DNA of 64,000 nt from Candidatus Chloroploca sp. Khr17 (GTDB taxonomy: Bacteria; Chloroflexota; Chloroflexia; Chloroflexales; Chloroflexaceae): contig NZ_RYFF01000002.1 of the NCBI RefSeq assembly GCF_004138165.1, forward strand, positions 186,001-250,000. The letters run 5' to 3'. Every line of letters begins with the position of its first letter. Within the stretch, counting starts at the first letter, position 1. The notes below the pieces were generated by a model. It did not search any database, had not been told where the DNA came from, and saw nothing but the letters and a program-made list of their open reading frames with translations. Shown here piece by piece: positions 50,772 through 60,428 of the stretch. Made by a program: the position numbers and the translations under genes.

Positions 50772-52739
50772 TCAAGGTTGATACGGCAGCAGAACAGTAA
50801 AACAACTGCCCTGATTAACTACACTCTCAACTGTAACGGTGCCGCCATGCAATTCAGCCAGACGGCGCACGAGGGTGAGCCCGAGGCCGGTGCCATCGTA
50901 TTGCCGCGTCAGTCCGCCATCGAGTTGGGTAAATGGTTGGAAGAGCCGTGCCATATCTTCAGACTGGATGCCTATGCCGGTATCGCGTACGGCAAAATAG
51001 AAGCTGGTCTGGTCTGCGGAGACACCCGCTTCGAGGGTGACCAGGCCACCGCTGGGCGTGAATTTCACTGCATTCGAGAGCAGGTTGACGAGAACCTGTT
51101 TGAGGCGCTTGGGATCAGCGGCCAATTGAACTTTGCCGTCCTCTTCACGTATCTCAATATGCAACGTCAGTTCCTTCTTGCGGGCCATCTCTTTGACAAA
51201 CTGCATGCTCGCCTGGCACAATTCGATGACCGGGAAAGGGCTGATCTGCAAATCGAGTCGCCCGGCCTCAACCTTCGACAGATCGAGGATATCATTGATC
51301 AACGTGAGCAGATGCTTGCCACTGGCTTCAATATGGTGGATCGCCTCTTGTTGGCGGTCATTGAGCGACCCTCGTAGTCCTTCGAGCATGCTTTCACTCA
51401 GGGCCAGGATGGCGTTCAACGGCGTGCGCAATTCGTGACTCATGGTGGCGAGAAACTCATCTTTGGTACGCAGCGCGCGCGCCATTTCGGCGTTGGCAAG
51501 CAACTGAATTTTCTCGGCCTTCTTGCGATCAGTATTATCGAAAATCGTTGTCCGGCTCATCACAAAATAACCGGCCTCGTCTCGAATCGCAATGGCACTA
51601 ATAAGTACGGGAAAAGTGGTTCCATTTTTACGAAGGAAATCAAGTTCGATATCTTTAATCCATCCCTGGGCTATAAAGATCGGAAACGCCTGTTGGAAGG
51701 TAGGTAAGCTGTGTGGGGCAATAATTTTGCTCACATGTTGCCCAAGCAGTTCTTCGTGGGTATAGCCGAGCCAGGCCAGTTCCGTCTGATTGATCATCAG
51801 AATGTTACCCTCGGCATCAAGGGAATGGTAGCCATTCGGGGCGCGATCATACAGATCTTGCACCTCGGCAGTGCGTTTTCGTACCAGCGCTTCGAGATTT
51901 TGATTCAGATTGCGAAGCTCTTCCTCGCTTGCGCGCAGGGCGAACTCAGCCACTTTGCGTTCGGTAATATCCTCAAAGGTCGCATAGACCTGGTAGAGGG
52001 TGTTTTGCCCAGGTTTGAAGAGTGGGATGGCATTGATCCTGATCCAGTTGGTTTTGTCAATGAGTGGATTATAGACGCCCATTACAGTATTGTAGACGGG
52101 TTGGCCGGTACGGAGGGCCATGCTCACTGGATGAGCCTCGCCCGGAAAGGTTGTCCCGTCTTCATAGATCGCCTTCCAGCGAGGATCACGCGAGGTGCGA
52201 CCACGCATCTGGTCGAGGGTCAGGCCAAGGATGCGCTGCGCGGCTGGATTAGCGTCAATAATGTAGCCATCGAGATCGAGGTAGATCACCCCTTGTACCA
52301 TGGTCGCAAAGAGCAAGCGATAGCGTTCTTCACTCTCACGTAACGAGAGTTCTGACTGCTTCCGTGCCGTAAGGTCAACTAGTTGTAAAACCAGGAAGCG
52401 CTCATGCTTCAAGACCAGGTACTCGCCAGAGATCAGGGCATGACACTGTCCGCCTCCTTTTTGGCGTAGCGTTGCCTCAAAACCATCAATTCTTCCGCGT
52501 GCATCGAGGTGATCCAACAAGCGCTGGCGATCGTGTGGTTCTTCCCAAAGGCCGAGTTCCATGGCAGTTCGCCCAAGCGCCTCTTCGCGGGTATACCCAA
52601 TGAGTTTCATCCAGGCAGCATTCACTTCGACAATCACACTATCCTGGATGCGAGTCATGACAATGCCAATTGGGCTATGATAAAATATAGCTGCAAAGCG
52701 GGTCTCGGCATCAGCGTCAGCGTTTTGTTGCTCATTCAT
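50772..52739 (-). CDS. Multi-PAS sensor histidine kinase
   Basis: A 655-residue soluble kinase. Three PAS domains are visible at about 10-130 (IGIVMTRIQDSVIVEVNAAW), 140-265 (VQGVIYLDLDGYIIDANPAA) and 300-420 (GYHSLDAEGNILMINQTELA). The HisKA box is ATMSHELRTPLNAILALSES (His near residue 435). The HATPase domain has VLVNLLSNAVKFTPSGG, FAVRDTGIGIQSEDMARLFQ and GTGLGLTLVRRL. No membrane helix and no receiver domain. It converges on the spermidine-synthase-like gene with a three-base gap and has no response regulator partner in the window. Confidence 0.93.
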   Translation of the reverse strand: MNEQQNADADAETRFAAIFYHSPIGIVMTRIQDSVIVEVNAAWMKLIGYTREEALGRTAMELGLWEEPHDRQRLLDHLDARGRIDGFEATLRQKGGGQCHALISGEYLVLKHERFLVLQLVDLTARKQSELSLRESEERYRLLFATMVQGVIYLDLDGYIIDANPAAQRILGLTLDQMRGRTSRDPRWKAIYEDGTTFPGEAHPVSMALRTGQPVYNTVMGVYNPLIDKTNWIRINAIPLFKPGQNTLYQVYATFEDITERKVAEFALRASEEELRNLNQNLEALVRKRTAEVQDLYDRAPNGYHSLDAEGNILMINQTELAWLGYTHEELLGQHVSKIIAPHSLPTFQQAFPIFIAQGWIKDIELDFLRKNGTTFPVLISAIAIRDEAGYFVMSRTTIFDNTDRKKAEKIQLLANAEMARALRTKDEFLATMSHELRTPLNAILALSESMLEGLRGSLNDRQQEAIHHIEASGKHLLTLINDILDLSKVEAGRLDLQISPFPVIELCQASMQFVKEMARKKELTLHIEIREEDGKVQLAADPKRLKQVLVNLLSNAVKFTPSGGLVTLEAGVSADQTSFYFAVRDTGIGIQSEDMARLFQPFTQLDGGLTRQYDGTGLGLTLVRRLAELHGGTVTVESVVNQGSCFTVLLPYQP

Positions 52740-52955
52740 AGGCTCTGCTCTTCTCTTCTTTGCCTGGAAAGTTGCTTAATGATAACACTACCTTAATGCT
52801 TCTTATCACCGAAATGGCCGATACCGGTCTACGATATTCAGTAGACCTAGAGTGATCATGAAGATATGCGAACAAGAGGCGGAGACTTCGCGTTTGATTC
52901 TGTTCGGACGGTGATATCTGTAGCGTTGTGCCCGCTGCCAGAAAGGAACGAGACC

Positions 52956-53348
52956 ATGTTGGTCCGCGATCGTATGAGTGCCCATCCCGTTACGATTGAG
53001 CCCGAGTCGAGCGCATTGTCAGCGCTTGGCATTTTGCAGTACCATCACCTTCGCCATTTGCCTGTTGTCGACGCGACCGGACGTCTGGTTGGCATCCTGG
53101 CCGAGCGTGACCTGCTGCTTGCGGCATCACGCCATCTGCACGCCGGAATGGAAGTCTCAGAAGTGATGTCACGCGATGTTGTTGTTGTTCATCCCGAGAC
53201 ACCGCTGGCCGAGGCTGCTTTGTTGATGGCCAATCATCACTTTGGGAGTTTGCCCGTCACAGATGCTGAGCATACCATTGTCGGTATTTTAACCGAGAGT
53301 GACATTTTCCGGGCCTTTGCTGATCTTGATGCTCGCGTTAAAGCATAA
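52956..53348 (+). CDS. CBS-domain pair protein
   Basis: A 130-residue protein composed of two CBS domains (about 1-65 and 70-130). VRDRMSAHPVTIEPESSALS and HLPVVDATGRLVGILAERDL form the first; VSEVMSRDVVVVHPETPLAE and LPVTDAEHTIVGILTESDIF form the second. Such stand-alone modules bind adenine nucleotides. The ATG at 52956 follows AAAGGAACGAGACC. It is divergent from the PAS kinase, with 216 bases between them that hold no other feature I can name. Confidence 0.9.
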   Translation: MLVRDRMSAHPVTIEPESSALSALGILQYHHLRHLPVVDATGRLVGILAERDLLLAASRHLHAGMEVSEVMSRDVVVVHPETPLAEAALLMANHHFGSLPVTDAEHTIVGILTESDIFRAFADLDARVKA

Positions 53349-53552
53349 CTTTGTTGGGAAACAATAAGATGGGGTAAGCGGGTAGGTGCGAGTGCCAATT
53401 CGTTTGGTGCTTCGCAGTATCTTGCTTGCCCTATCTTCTTGTGCTGCGGTGCGAGAAACGCCTTGCCCTTCCCCGCTGGTGGTAGAGATTGTGGTATGCT
53501 ATGACTCTCCTGGCGATGATAATCGTCAACAGCAGATCGCAGCGAGGTTCGG

Positions 53553-54605
53553 ATGGAGCAGCAAGATCGACTCGTTAGCCCCAGGTCTGAGGGGGACGAT
53601 CAGCAGGTTGAAAAGAGTCTGCGCCCGCGTAGCCTGACCGAATTTATTGGTCAGGAGAAGGTTGTGGCGCAACTGCGGATTGCGATTGCTGCGGCGCGTG
53701 CGCGTGGCGAGCCCCTGGATCACACCCTCTTTTATGGGCCTCCTGGCCTTGGCAAGACGTCGCTCTCGAATGTGATTGCGCACGAGATGGGCGTCAAGAT
53801 CAAGGTGACGAGTGGCCCGGCGATCGAACGGGCCGGTGATCTCGCCGCGTTGCTCACCAATCTCCAGAAAAATGACATCCTCTTCATTGATGAGGTACAC
53901 CGCCTCAATCGGGTGGTTGAAGAGGTGCTCTATCCGGCGATGGAAGATTTTGCCCTCGATCTGATCGTCGGTAAAGGGCCGAGTGCGCGTAGTTTGCGGC
54001 TCAAGTTGCCTCGTTTCACCGTTATTGGGGCTACAACGCGCCTCGCTTTGCTGACTTCGCCGCTCCGCGATCGTTTTGTTGCGCCCCATCGCCTTGAGTT
54101 TTATGCCGATGCGGCGATGTGCGAGATCGTCGTTCGTTCGGCGCACATTCTTGAGGTTCCGATCACGGCTGAGGCTGCGCTGGAAGTGGGCCGTCGAGCA
54201 CGTGGCACGCCCCGTATTGCCAATCGCCTGTTGCGTCGCCTACGCGACTATGCCCAGGTTGTCGCCGAGGGGCAGATCGATCTCGAGGTTGCGCGAGCGG
54301 CTCTTGCTCAGCTTGAAGTCGATGATCTTGGCCTTGATGAAAATGATCGCCGCTTGCTGCGGGCGATTATTGAACTCTTCAACGGTGGTCCTGTCGGGCT
54401 CTCGACGCTCGCTGCTGCCCTTGCCGAAGAAATTGATGCCATTGAGGATGTCTACGAGCCTTTTTTGCTTCAGCTTGGTTTCCTCCAGCGCACGCCCCGT
54501 GGCCGCATTGCGACGCGCCGTGCCTTTGAACACCTCGGTTTGCCGTTCTCCGAAAAGACACCTTCGTCGCCTGATGACAATGATTTGCAGCCCCGCCTCT
54601 GGTGA
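53553..54605 (+). CDS. ruvB: Holliday junction branch-migration ATPase RuvB
   Basis: A 350-residue AAA+ motor that works with RuvA and Ruv[21 protein letters not shown] opens the ATPase domain; Walker A is [14 protein letters not shown] and Walker B is [10 protein letters not shown]. The sensor segment includes [18 protein letters not shown], and the C-terminal winged helix contains [20 protein letters not shown]. Length is usual. ruvA and ruvC are not adjacent. A possible extended -10 TGGTATGCT (hexamer 53495-53500) lies upstream; I see no LexA-box-like sequence there. Confidence 0.97.
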   Translation: MEQQDRLVSPRSEGDDQQVEKSLRPRSLTEFIGQEKVVAQLRIAIAAARARGEPLDHTLFYGPPGLGKTSLSNVIAHEMGVKIKVTSGPAIERAGDLAALLTNLQKNDILFIDEVHRLNRVVEEVLYPAMEDFALDLIVGKGPSARSLRLKLPRFTVIGATTRLALLTSPLRDRFVAPHRLEFYADAAMCEIVVRSAHILEVPITAEAALEVGRRARGTPRIANRLLRRLRDYAQVVAEGQIDLEVARAALAQLEVDDLGLDENDRRLLRAIIELFNGGPVGLSTLAAALAEEIDAIEDVYEPFLLQLGFLQRTPRGRIATRRAFEHLGLPFSEKTPSSPDDNDLQPRLW

Positions 54606-54680
54606 AAGCCCCCTGAGGGGGTGCCGGTGAGCTTTGCCTGAGGTTTCTAATCAGAGGCCAGCAGCGATGAGGATGAGACG

Positions 54681-55508
54681 ATGCGATCGGGCTTTGTACG
54701 TCATTGGATGGTTGATCTCTTGGCTCTGGCGGTATTGTGTGGGTATGGAGCGTTGGTCTGGCTCGTGGCTGGGGGCACGCAGGGAACTGCGTCGGTTGCG
54801 CTTGACCCTGTCATGGCGGCAGCCCGTGAACGTGGGACGCTCCGCATTGCGGTAGATATCGGGGTGTTACCCTTTGCCGATCAGCAGGGCGAGCGTCTGG
54901 TTGGCTATGATATTGAACTCGTCGAGATCGTCGCTGCGCGGATGGGGCTTGCCGCCGAGTTTGTGCCGACGGGCTTTGATGGCCTCTATGATGCGCTGAC
55001 GAGTGGTCGCGCCGATCTGATTGCCTCGGCGCTTGTCTATGCGCCTGAACAGGGTTTTCGGGCACGCTTTTCCACCTTCTATTTTGACGCTGGGCAGATG
55101 CTCCTTGTCCCCGAGGCGGCGCCGGTGAGCAAGCGACGCGATCTTGCCGGGCGCACGGTGGGGGTTGCGCTGGGGAGCGATGCCGATGCCCTCGCTCGGC
55201 GTCTTGTGCGTGATGGGCTGCCGATGCACCTTGTTTCGGCGTATGACGAGCCAGCCGATGCGGTCGCAGCGTTGCAGGCAGGCCATCTTGATGCCGTGAT
55301 GGTTGATCATATGACAGCGCTTGCGGCCATCCACGCGTATCCTGATCTTCGCCTTGCCGAAGCATTGAGTTTTGAGCCACTGGTGTTGGCGATGCCGCGT
55401 TCGGCGTTTCAGCTTGAAGCCGACATCAACCGCATCCTCGCCGATCTTCGCCGGGAAGGTGTTTTGACGACTCTTGAGCAACGTTGGTTTGGGTCGGCTC
55501 GTCCGTAG
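54681..55508 (+). CDS. Polar amino-acid-type substrate-binding protein (family 3)
   Basis: A 275-residue extracytoplasmic binding protein with an N-terminal membrane anchor (MVDLLALAVLCGYGALVWLV). The SBP_bac_3 fold reads RGTLRIAVDIGVLPFADQQG, LVGYDIELVEIVAARMGLAA, FDGLYDALTSGRADLIASAL, LAGRTVGVALGSDADALARR and a C-terminal DINRILADLRREGVLTTLEQ. No permease or ATPase is adjacent. The ATG at 54681 was chosen; a frame from 54634 in another phase is a shadow. A 7-bp stem (CGTAGGG with CCCTACG, 55504-55530) follows its stop. Confidence 0.88.
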   Translation: MRSGFVRHWMVDLLALAVLCGYGALVWLVAGGTQGTASVALDPVMAAARERGTLRIAVDIGVLPFADQQGERLVGYDIELVEIVAARMGLAAEFVPTGFDGLYDALTSGRADLIASALVYAPEQGFRARFSTFYFDAGQMLLVPEAAPVSKRRDLAGRTVGVALGSDADALARRLVRDGLPMHLVSAYDEPADAVAALQAGHLDAVMVDHMTALAAIHAYPDLRLAEALSFEPLVLAMPRSAFQLEADINRILADLRREGVLTTLEQRWFGSARP

Positions 55509-55584
55509 GGACGGGTGCTTTGCCCCTACGTTGCTGCTCTGTGCTACAATAGAAAAAGGGGATCTATAGGCATAGTGTAGATGC

Positions 55585-58500
55585 ATGGATAGCAATTCGC
55601 AATCAGGTGGTCGACATGGTGGGGGCGATCTTGTTACCGCCCTGCAACAGATTGCCCGCCAACGCACGCGCAACGAATCCCCGTTGCTTACGGTGCAAAC
55701 CTTTGCGAAACGTGCAGGGGTGCGCATTTCCCACTTGCCTATTCACCAGCATCTGGAACAGGCATGGATTCGTGTTGTTGGTGAACCGTTTCATCAGCAT
55801 CAGGCGCTGGCGCTCGCGTCTCTACGTCGTGGTGAACCGCTGGCTCTTATGGGCGGTGCTTCTGCCCAGCAAACGCTCTCGCTGCTGCTGGCAGAGTATG
55901 TGCGCGACTCTGCTCCTTCGACTGCGCTGGTGCTGGTTCCCGATGATCTGAGTGCAACTCATTACGCTGCCGATCTCGTCCGATTGACCGCAGCGCTACC
56001 CGAGCCATTGCGTGTGGGTATCGCTGCGGGATCTGGTGTGCGCACCGCTATGGCGGCTCAGGTGATCGTGGCGACTCCTGCCATGCTGCATCAGCGCCTC
56101 TTGCGTCACCATGATCGCGCCTGGACGGCCTTCTGGTTGCGGTTACGCACGGTGGTGTTACTCAGCGCTCATGCCTATACCGGTGTTGCTGCCGCTCACC
56201 TTGAGGCTCTGTTGCTCCGTGTGCGCCGTTTGAGCCCCGCACGTGCCAGCCTTCAGTATATGGCAACGATCGCTCCTGTTACCGGGGCAGAAGAGGCGCT
56301 TGCTACGATGAGTCGGGTCGCCTGGCGTGTTATTTCCGCCCACGATACCCTCTCCCCAGAGGTGACGCTCGCGGTCTGGCGCACGGGTGCCGAACGGATT
56401 CGCGATCTCGTGGCGCTCACCCTTGGTCTCGCGCGTACTGCAACCTCGCTTCATGTGACGTGCCCTCCGTTTGAATTGGCGCTGGTGCAGTCTGTTGTCG
56501 GTCAGGATGAACCAGCGGTGAGTATCGGCTTGCATGCTGTCCCTGCCGAGGTGCAGATCTTTCCTAGTCTGAGTGGTGTTGCGGCCTCACTCCGAGCAGC
56601 GCTGGATCGTACGCGGTTGATTGTTTTGATGCTCGGTGATGATCCTGTGGAACATATGCTCGTACGTATGGCAATGCAGGATCAGTTTCCTTTGCTTGAT
56701 GGTCAGCCTCCTGTATGGATTGTTGCCCCTGGCAATAGCTATGTCGAGGCCCAGCATCTGTTGTGTGCCGCCAGCGAACAGCCGTTGCAAGCCGCTGAAG
56801 TGGCGGAAGAGTGGCAGTCAATGCCGATGGTGCAGCATTTGCAACAGCAGGGTCGGCTCCGTGTATTGCCAGGCTCTGCTCAGATGTGGCAACCTGCTGC
56901 TGGGCCGCAAGATCCCTATGCTGCCTTCACTGTGCAGAGCGTTGAGGGTGAAGTCGCTCGTCTTGTGAGCCCCCAGGGTGCGGATCTCGGTTCGGTCACG
57001 ATGGCGCTGTTTGATCGCTGGGGTGCGGTCAATGCGGTCTTGCCCCCCTTTGGCCGTGGCTATCGTGTGCTCGAGCGCGATGAAGTGAAGCTTGTGCTGA
57101 CGCTGAGTACGGCCTATGAGTCGCGCCGTACGATGCCGCTGCGCCGGTGTAGTGTGCATGTGCGCGAGCGCCGTGAACAGCGTGCGATCCGTGGCCTCGA
57201 CGTTGCCTGGGGGCGGGTGACTTTTGATGAGGAGATCTATGCCCTGCGCGAAGTCAATGCCAGCAATGTGATCACGCAGGTGCCGCTGGACGAGCCAATC
57301 ATGGGGAAGTGGACCGCCCCGGCGCTCTGGATTGATCTGGTAAACGGGATCAAGGCCGAGGGCCAGGTGATGGGTTGGTCGCTCGTGATGGCGCTGCCGC
57401 TTGCTACCCTTGCCTCGATCTACGATCTTGTGCCTGCGTATGATGAAGAAGCCCGCAGGCTCTATTTTGTTGATACCGAAGCAGGTGGCAATGGGGTCGC
57501 CTACTGGCTCTATCAGGCGCTTGAAACACTCTTGCCGCTTGCCTATGATATTGTGAATCAACGCGGCCTTGATCCGCTCTTCGAGACGGTGGCGCGTGCG
57601 GATAAGGATTGGTTGCTTGCCCTGCTTGCCGGCGGCCAGACAGTTGCGCCGCCCCAGCCACGTTCCGGCGTGCGTCCTCAGCCGGTGCCACCTCCTCAGT
57701 CTTCGCCTCCTGCTCGTTTGTCGCAGCGACCGACAGCGATCCCTCCGACCGATGCGCGGCGCACTGCCGCTTCATCCGTGCCTCCCTCGGGTGGAGCGGC
57801 GTCGGGGCGCGGGGCGTCCGGCGAACCGCCCGCGCCGGTGCGCCAGGAGTTGACTGGCCCGCCGGGTGGGGGGGCGTTCGGCGAACCGCCCGCGCCGGTG
57901 CGTGAGCCGGTGACGGGCTCGCCGGGTGGAGCGGCGTCGGGGTGCGGGGCGTCCGGCGAGCCGCCCGCGCCGGTGCGCCAGGAGCTGACTGGCCCGCCGG
58001 GTGGGGGGGCGTCCGGCGAACCGCCCGCGCCGGTGCGTGAGCCGGTGACGGGCTCGCCGGGTGGAGCGGCGTCGGGGTGCGGGGCGTCCGGCGAGCCGCC
58101 CGCGCCGGTGCGCCAGGAGTTGACTGGCCCGCCGGGTGGGGGGGCGTCCGGCGAACCGCCCGCGCCGGTGCGCCAGGAGTTGACTGGGCCGCCGGGTGGG
58201 GGGGCGTCCGGCGAACCACCCGTGCCAGTGCGTGAGGAAGTGACAGGTGCGCCGGGTGGCGTGGCGTCGGGGCGCGGGGCGTCCGAGGTGCCACCCGTGC
58301 CAGTGCGTGAGGAAGTGACAGGTGCGCCGGGTGGCGTACGTGGGTCGGGTAGCGAAACGCCGGTTCTCATCTCACCGCAAACACCTGCTGACGAACCGGA
58401 TCAGGAACGTGAAGCGCCTCCGCCTCCCCGTACACGTTCATCAGGCAAAGCCCGGACGCCTTCGTCTTCATCATCATCGTCTGCACGCAAGCCGCCAAAG

Positions 58501-58992
58501 TCAGATGCGAATGCGGCTACGCCAGACGAAAAAGGCACAACTCCGAGTATGCCACGTAGTCGCCGTGCCGATCAAGCTTCGCGTCCACCTGCGCAGGCTG
58601 GAGCGCCTTCCAAAGCTGCTCCTCCAACGAGCCCGCCTCCGCGGTCTGCGCCACCCCAAGAACCGCCTGCGCCACCACTGCCCGAACCACCGCCCGTTAT
58701 GCCTGACGCCGCCGCGATGGTGGAACGGTTACGGCGCATGCGTCAGCAGCAGGAAGCCCAGAAGCAGCACCAGACGACACCATCGCGGCCAGTTTCGTCG
58801 AGGTTCGAGCCGATTGAACCGCGTTTTCTCCCTGGCGACCAGGTGCTCTGCAATCCTTATGGGGAAGGCGAGGTTCTTGCCAGCCGGATCGAGGATAACC
58901 GTGAAATCCTTATTGTCGCCTTTCCCATCTATGGACATCTCACGATTGACGCCATTGTAAGTGCGGTACGTCTTGTTCAGGCACGCAGCTAG
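55585..58992 (+). CDS. ATPase-dead MrfA/Hrq1-like helicase with C-terminal Tudor-like domain
   Basis: An 1135-residue protein. The N-terminal core follows the order of MrfA/Hrq1 (DUF1998) superfamily 2 helicases: FHQHQALALASLRRGEPLAL (about 69), ATPAMLHQRLLRHHDRAW (about 163), VVLLSAHAYTGVAAAHLEAL (about 190), and the motif III-like QYMATIAPV (about 224). But Walker A reads MGGASAQQT without GKT, and the DExH box reads LLSAHAY, without Asp-Glu. Residues 530-680 match the DUF1998 region (YFVDTEAGGNGVAYWLYQAL) without its zinc cysteines. Residues 746-918 are eight proline/glycine repeats; a basic, proline-rich stretch follows. The last 60 residues (FLPGDQVLCNPYGEGEVLAS) resemble the Tudor domain of PcrA/UvrD. 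ATP hydrolysis is unlikely; a structural or RNA-polymerase-linked repair role is inferred. Confidence 0.75.
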   Translation: MDSNSQSGGRHGGGDLVTALQQIARQRTRNESPLLTVQTFAKRAGVRISHLPIHQHLEQAWIRVVGEPFHQHQALALASLRRGEPLALMGGASAQQTLSLLLAEYVRDSAPSTALVLVPDDLSATHYAADLVRLTAALPEPLRVGIAAGSGVRTAMAAQVIVATPAMLHQRLLRHHDRAWTAFWLRLRTVVLLSAHAYTGVAAAHLEALLLRVRRLSPARASLQYMATIAPVTGAEEALATMSRVAWRVISAHDTLSPEVTLAVWRTGAERIRDLVALTLGLARTATSLHVTCPPFELALVQSVVGQDEPAVSIGLHAVPAEVQIFPSLSGVAASLRAALDRTRLIVLMLGDDPVEHMLVRMAMQDQFPLLDGQPPVWIVAPGNSYVEAQHLLCAASEQPLQAAEVAEEWQSMPMVQHLQQQGRLRVLPGSAQMWQPAAGPQDPYAAFTVQSVEGEVARLVSPQGADLGSVTMALFDRWGAVNAVLPPFGRGYRVLERDEVKLVLTLSTAYESRRTMPLRRCSVHVRERREQRAIRGLDVAWGRVTFDEEIYALREVNASNVITQVPLDEPIMGKWTAPALWIDLVNGIKAEGQVMGWSLVMALPLATLASIYDLVPAYDEEARRLYFVDTEAGGNGVAYWLYQALETLLPLAYDIVNQRGLDPLFETVARADKDWLLALLAGGQTVAPPQPRSGVRPQPVPPPQSSPPARLSQRPTAIPPTDARRTAASSVPPSGGAASGRGASGEPPAPVRQELTGPPGGGAFGEPPAPVREPVTGSPGGAASGCGASGEPPAPVRQELTGPPGGGASGEPPAPVREPVTGSPGGAASGCGASGEPPAPVRQELTGPPGGGASGEPPAPVRQELTGPPGGGASGEPPVPVREEVTGAPGGVASGRGASEVPPVPVREEVTGAPGGVRGSGSETPVLISPQTPADEPDQEREAPPPPRTRSSGKARTPSSSSSSSARKPPKSDANAATPDEKGTTPSMPRSRRADQASRPPAQAGAPSKAAPPTSPPPRSAPPQEPPAPPLPEPPPVMPDAAAMVERLRRMRQQQEAQKQHQTTPSRPVSSRFEPIEPRFLPGDQVLCNPYGEGEVLASRIEDNREILIVAFPIYGHLTIDAIVSAVRLVQARS
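57820..58340 (+). repeat. Tandem 60/75-base coding repeats
   Basis: Eight units encode variants of GEPPAPVRQELTGPPGGGAS. Basic units are 60 bases; longer ones add AASGCG or AASGRG. Several units are identical over most of their length, so recent duplication is likely. The array is in frame within the helicase-like gene. Confidence 0.85.
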
Positions 58993-58996
58993 TGGG

Positions 58997-59470
58997 TCAT
59001 AGCTTGTGATCGCTGACAATGACCCCATCGGCATCAGCATAGAGATACACACCTGGCTTGAGGGTAAGACCGGCGAGGTGCAGTGTTCCACCGCGGGTGC
59101 CCTGCCCTCGTTTGATGCTGCGTCGTGGATGTGGAGCGAGGGCCAGGATGCCCAGGGGCAAGTGTGCAAGGTCTTCGGTATCACGGACACAACCGTGAAT
59201 CACCACACCGGCCCAGCCATTTTGTATGCCCAGGGCCGCTAACTGGTCACCGAGCAACGCACAACGTAGTGACCCGCCGCCATCAACAACGAGCACATGC
59301 CCTTCGCCGGGTTCTTCGAGGATCGTCCGTACCAGCGCATTATCTTCAAAGACCTGCAGGGTTGCGATTGGTCCGCTAAAGACGGTTACGCCACCAAAAT
59401 GACGCCACATTGGTTCACCGACCTGCACCTCGGGATTGGCGTCGGAAAGATCAGTCGTCTTGAACGTCAT
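58997..59470 (-). CDS. RraA family protein
   Basis: A 157-residue RraA-fold protein. Segments seen are [40 protein letters not shown] and the family motif [20 protein letters not shown]. Members are either RNase E inhibitors or 4-hydroxy-4-methyl-2-oxoglutarate/oxaloacetate-type aldolases. The ATG at 59470 lies inside the 3' end of the upstream acetyltransferase gene, overlapping it by 20 bases. It converges on the helicase-like gene with four bases between stop codons. Confidence 0.9.
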   Translation of the reverse strand: MTFKTTDLSDANPEVQVGEPMWRHFGGVTVFSGPIATLQVFEDNALVRTILEEPGEGHVLVVDGGGSLRCALLGDQLAALGIQNGWAGVVIHGCVRDTEDLAHLPLGILALAPHPRRSIKRGQGTRGGTLHLAGLTLKPGVYLYADADGVIVSDHKL

Positions 59471-60371
59471 TGACTCCTCCTTCTTGCATATCTATTTCTC
59501 TCTCCCCGCCTCTGCGCCTCTGCGCCTCTGCGTTAAAACCGTCTCTCTCGTCAATCCGCAACCGTTCCATCCAGGCTATCGCATAATCAACGAGGGGCCG
59601 CTGTGGTACCAGGATCGCCGTCCCTACGCCCACGGTACCGCGTCGTTCGAGGCCAGTCGCCTCGGCAAAATCAGCCCCGATCTGGGCAAAATCGCGGTCA
59701 TTCCAATCAAGATCAGTCCATGTCACCCATTGTCGTTGCCCATCCAGCATCACCGGCGCTCCCGTCATAATCGTTTGTTTCTGCGGAAAATTGGCGCGGT
59801 ACTCGGCCAGGTGGAGCGACGTATTGTTGGCGTGGCCGACACCGAGCAGCAACACAAAACCAGCGCGATCATAGAGGCGAGCGAGTGGCGAGCCTTCGCC
59901 GAGATTGACGTGATACGTATGATCGGCCACAATCCACTCGGCGTGGTACCCCCATGCAGCAAATGAGACCTGCGGATGCTGACTTCGCACGACCCCTGGT
60001 TGCCGGCGAAAGGTTTCGGCGATGATCCCCATCCGGCGTGACGGAGTGAGTGCCGGATCATAGGCGGGCATATGGTCACGGATCACAGGCCACCAGGGTT
60101 CGGGGACGGGTGGAGCGACCCAGGCCGCAGGATCGGAAAGGTCGGCGCTATGAGTTGGCATCACCAGGGTGCCAGCGCTTCCCAGAACCTCTTCGAGGGC
60201 CAGGATGACCGCAACCGGCCCCCCACAGACCCACCCCAAGCGACTCAAACTCGCATGCACCAGCACAGTCATACCTGCTTGCAGGCCGAGTCTACGGAGA
60301 TCATCACACAGCGTGGCAACCGTAACAGGCATACCAACTGATTGGCGTATTGCTTCTTCCTCATTCATCAT
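59451..60371 (-). CDS. AAC(3)-family N-acetyltransferase
   Basis: A 306-residue acetyltransferase of the aminoglycoside 3-N-acetyltransferase fold. Seen are [37 protein letters not shown], the active-site region [16 protein letters not shown], and [20 protein letters not shown]. Such proteins are common on chromosomes and often act on substrates other than antibiotics, so resistance is not implied. The last 30 residues ([20 protein letters not shown] onward) are encoded by the dispersed repeat at 59507-59530 and its flank, and look like an added tail that carries the frame into the rraA start. Confidence 0.88.
   Translation of the reverse strand: MMNEEEAIRQSVGMPVTVATLCDDLRRLGLQAGMTVLVHASLSRLGWVCGGPVAVILALEEVLGSAGTLVMPTHSADLSDPAAWVAPPVPEPWWPVIRDHMPAYDPALTPSRRMGIIAETFRRQPGVVRSQHPQVSFAAWGYHAEWIVADHTYHVNLGEGSPLARLYDRAGFVLLLGVGHANNTSLHLAEYRANFPQKQTIMTGAPVMLDGQRQWVTWTDLDWNDRDFAQIGADFAEATGLERRGTVGVGTAILVPQRPLVDYAIAWMERLRIDERDGFNAEAQRRRGGEREIDMQEGGVNDVQDD
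59507..59530. repeat. Three tandem CGCCTCTG units
   Basis: Three perfect 8-base units, followed by CGTTAA, form the dispersed sequence that many bacterial genomes carry between genes. Here it lies inside the acetyltransferase frame and encodes NAEAQRRR on the minus strand. Confidence 0.85.
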
Positions 60372-60428
60372 GTGTGCGCTATCCTATGTTGAGGGTTATT
60401 AGTCTGTCAACAAAGTTTTCCGATGGTT

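Noticed and set aside
57820-58340. Regular repeats that could be mistaken for a CRISPR array
   Set aside because: Units are adjacent with no spacers, in frame, and encode a uniform peptide.
57404-58370. Minus-strand frames of 296 and 224 codons opposite the helicase-like gene
   Set aside because: They consist of repeats generated by the tandem DNA units of the coding strand and have no domain.
59451-60371. Aminoglycoside resistance gene
   Set aside because: AAC(3)-fold proteins are common on chromosomes and act on various amines; nothing in the context (mobile element, resistance cluster) supports a resistance role.
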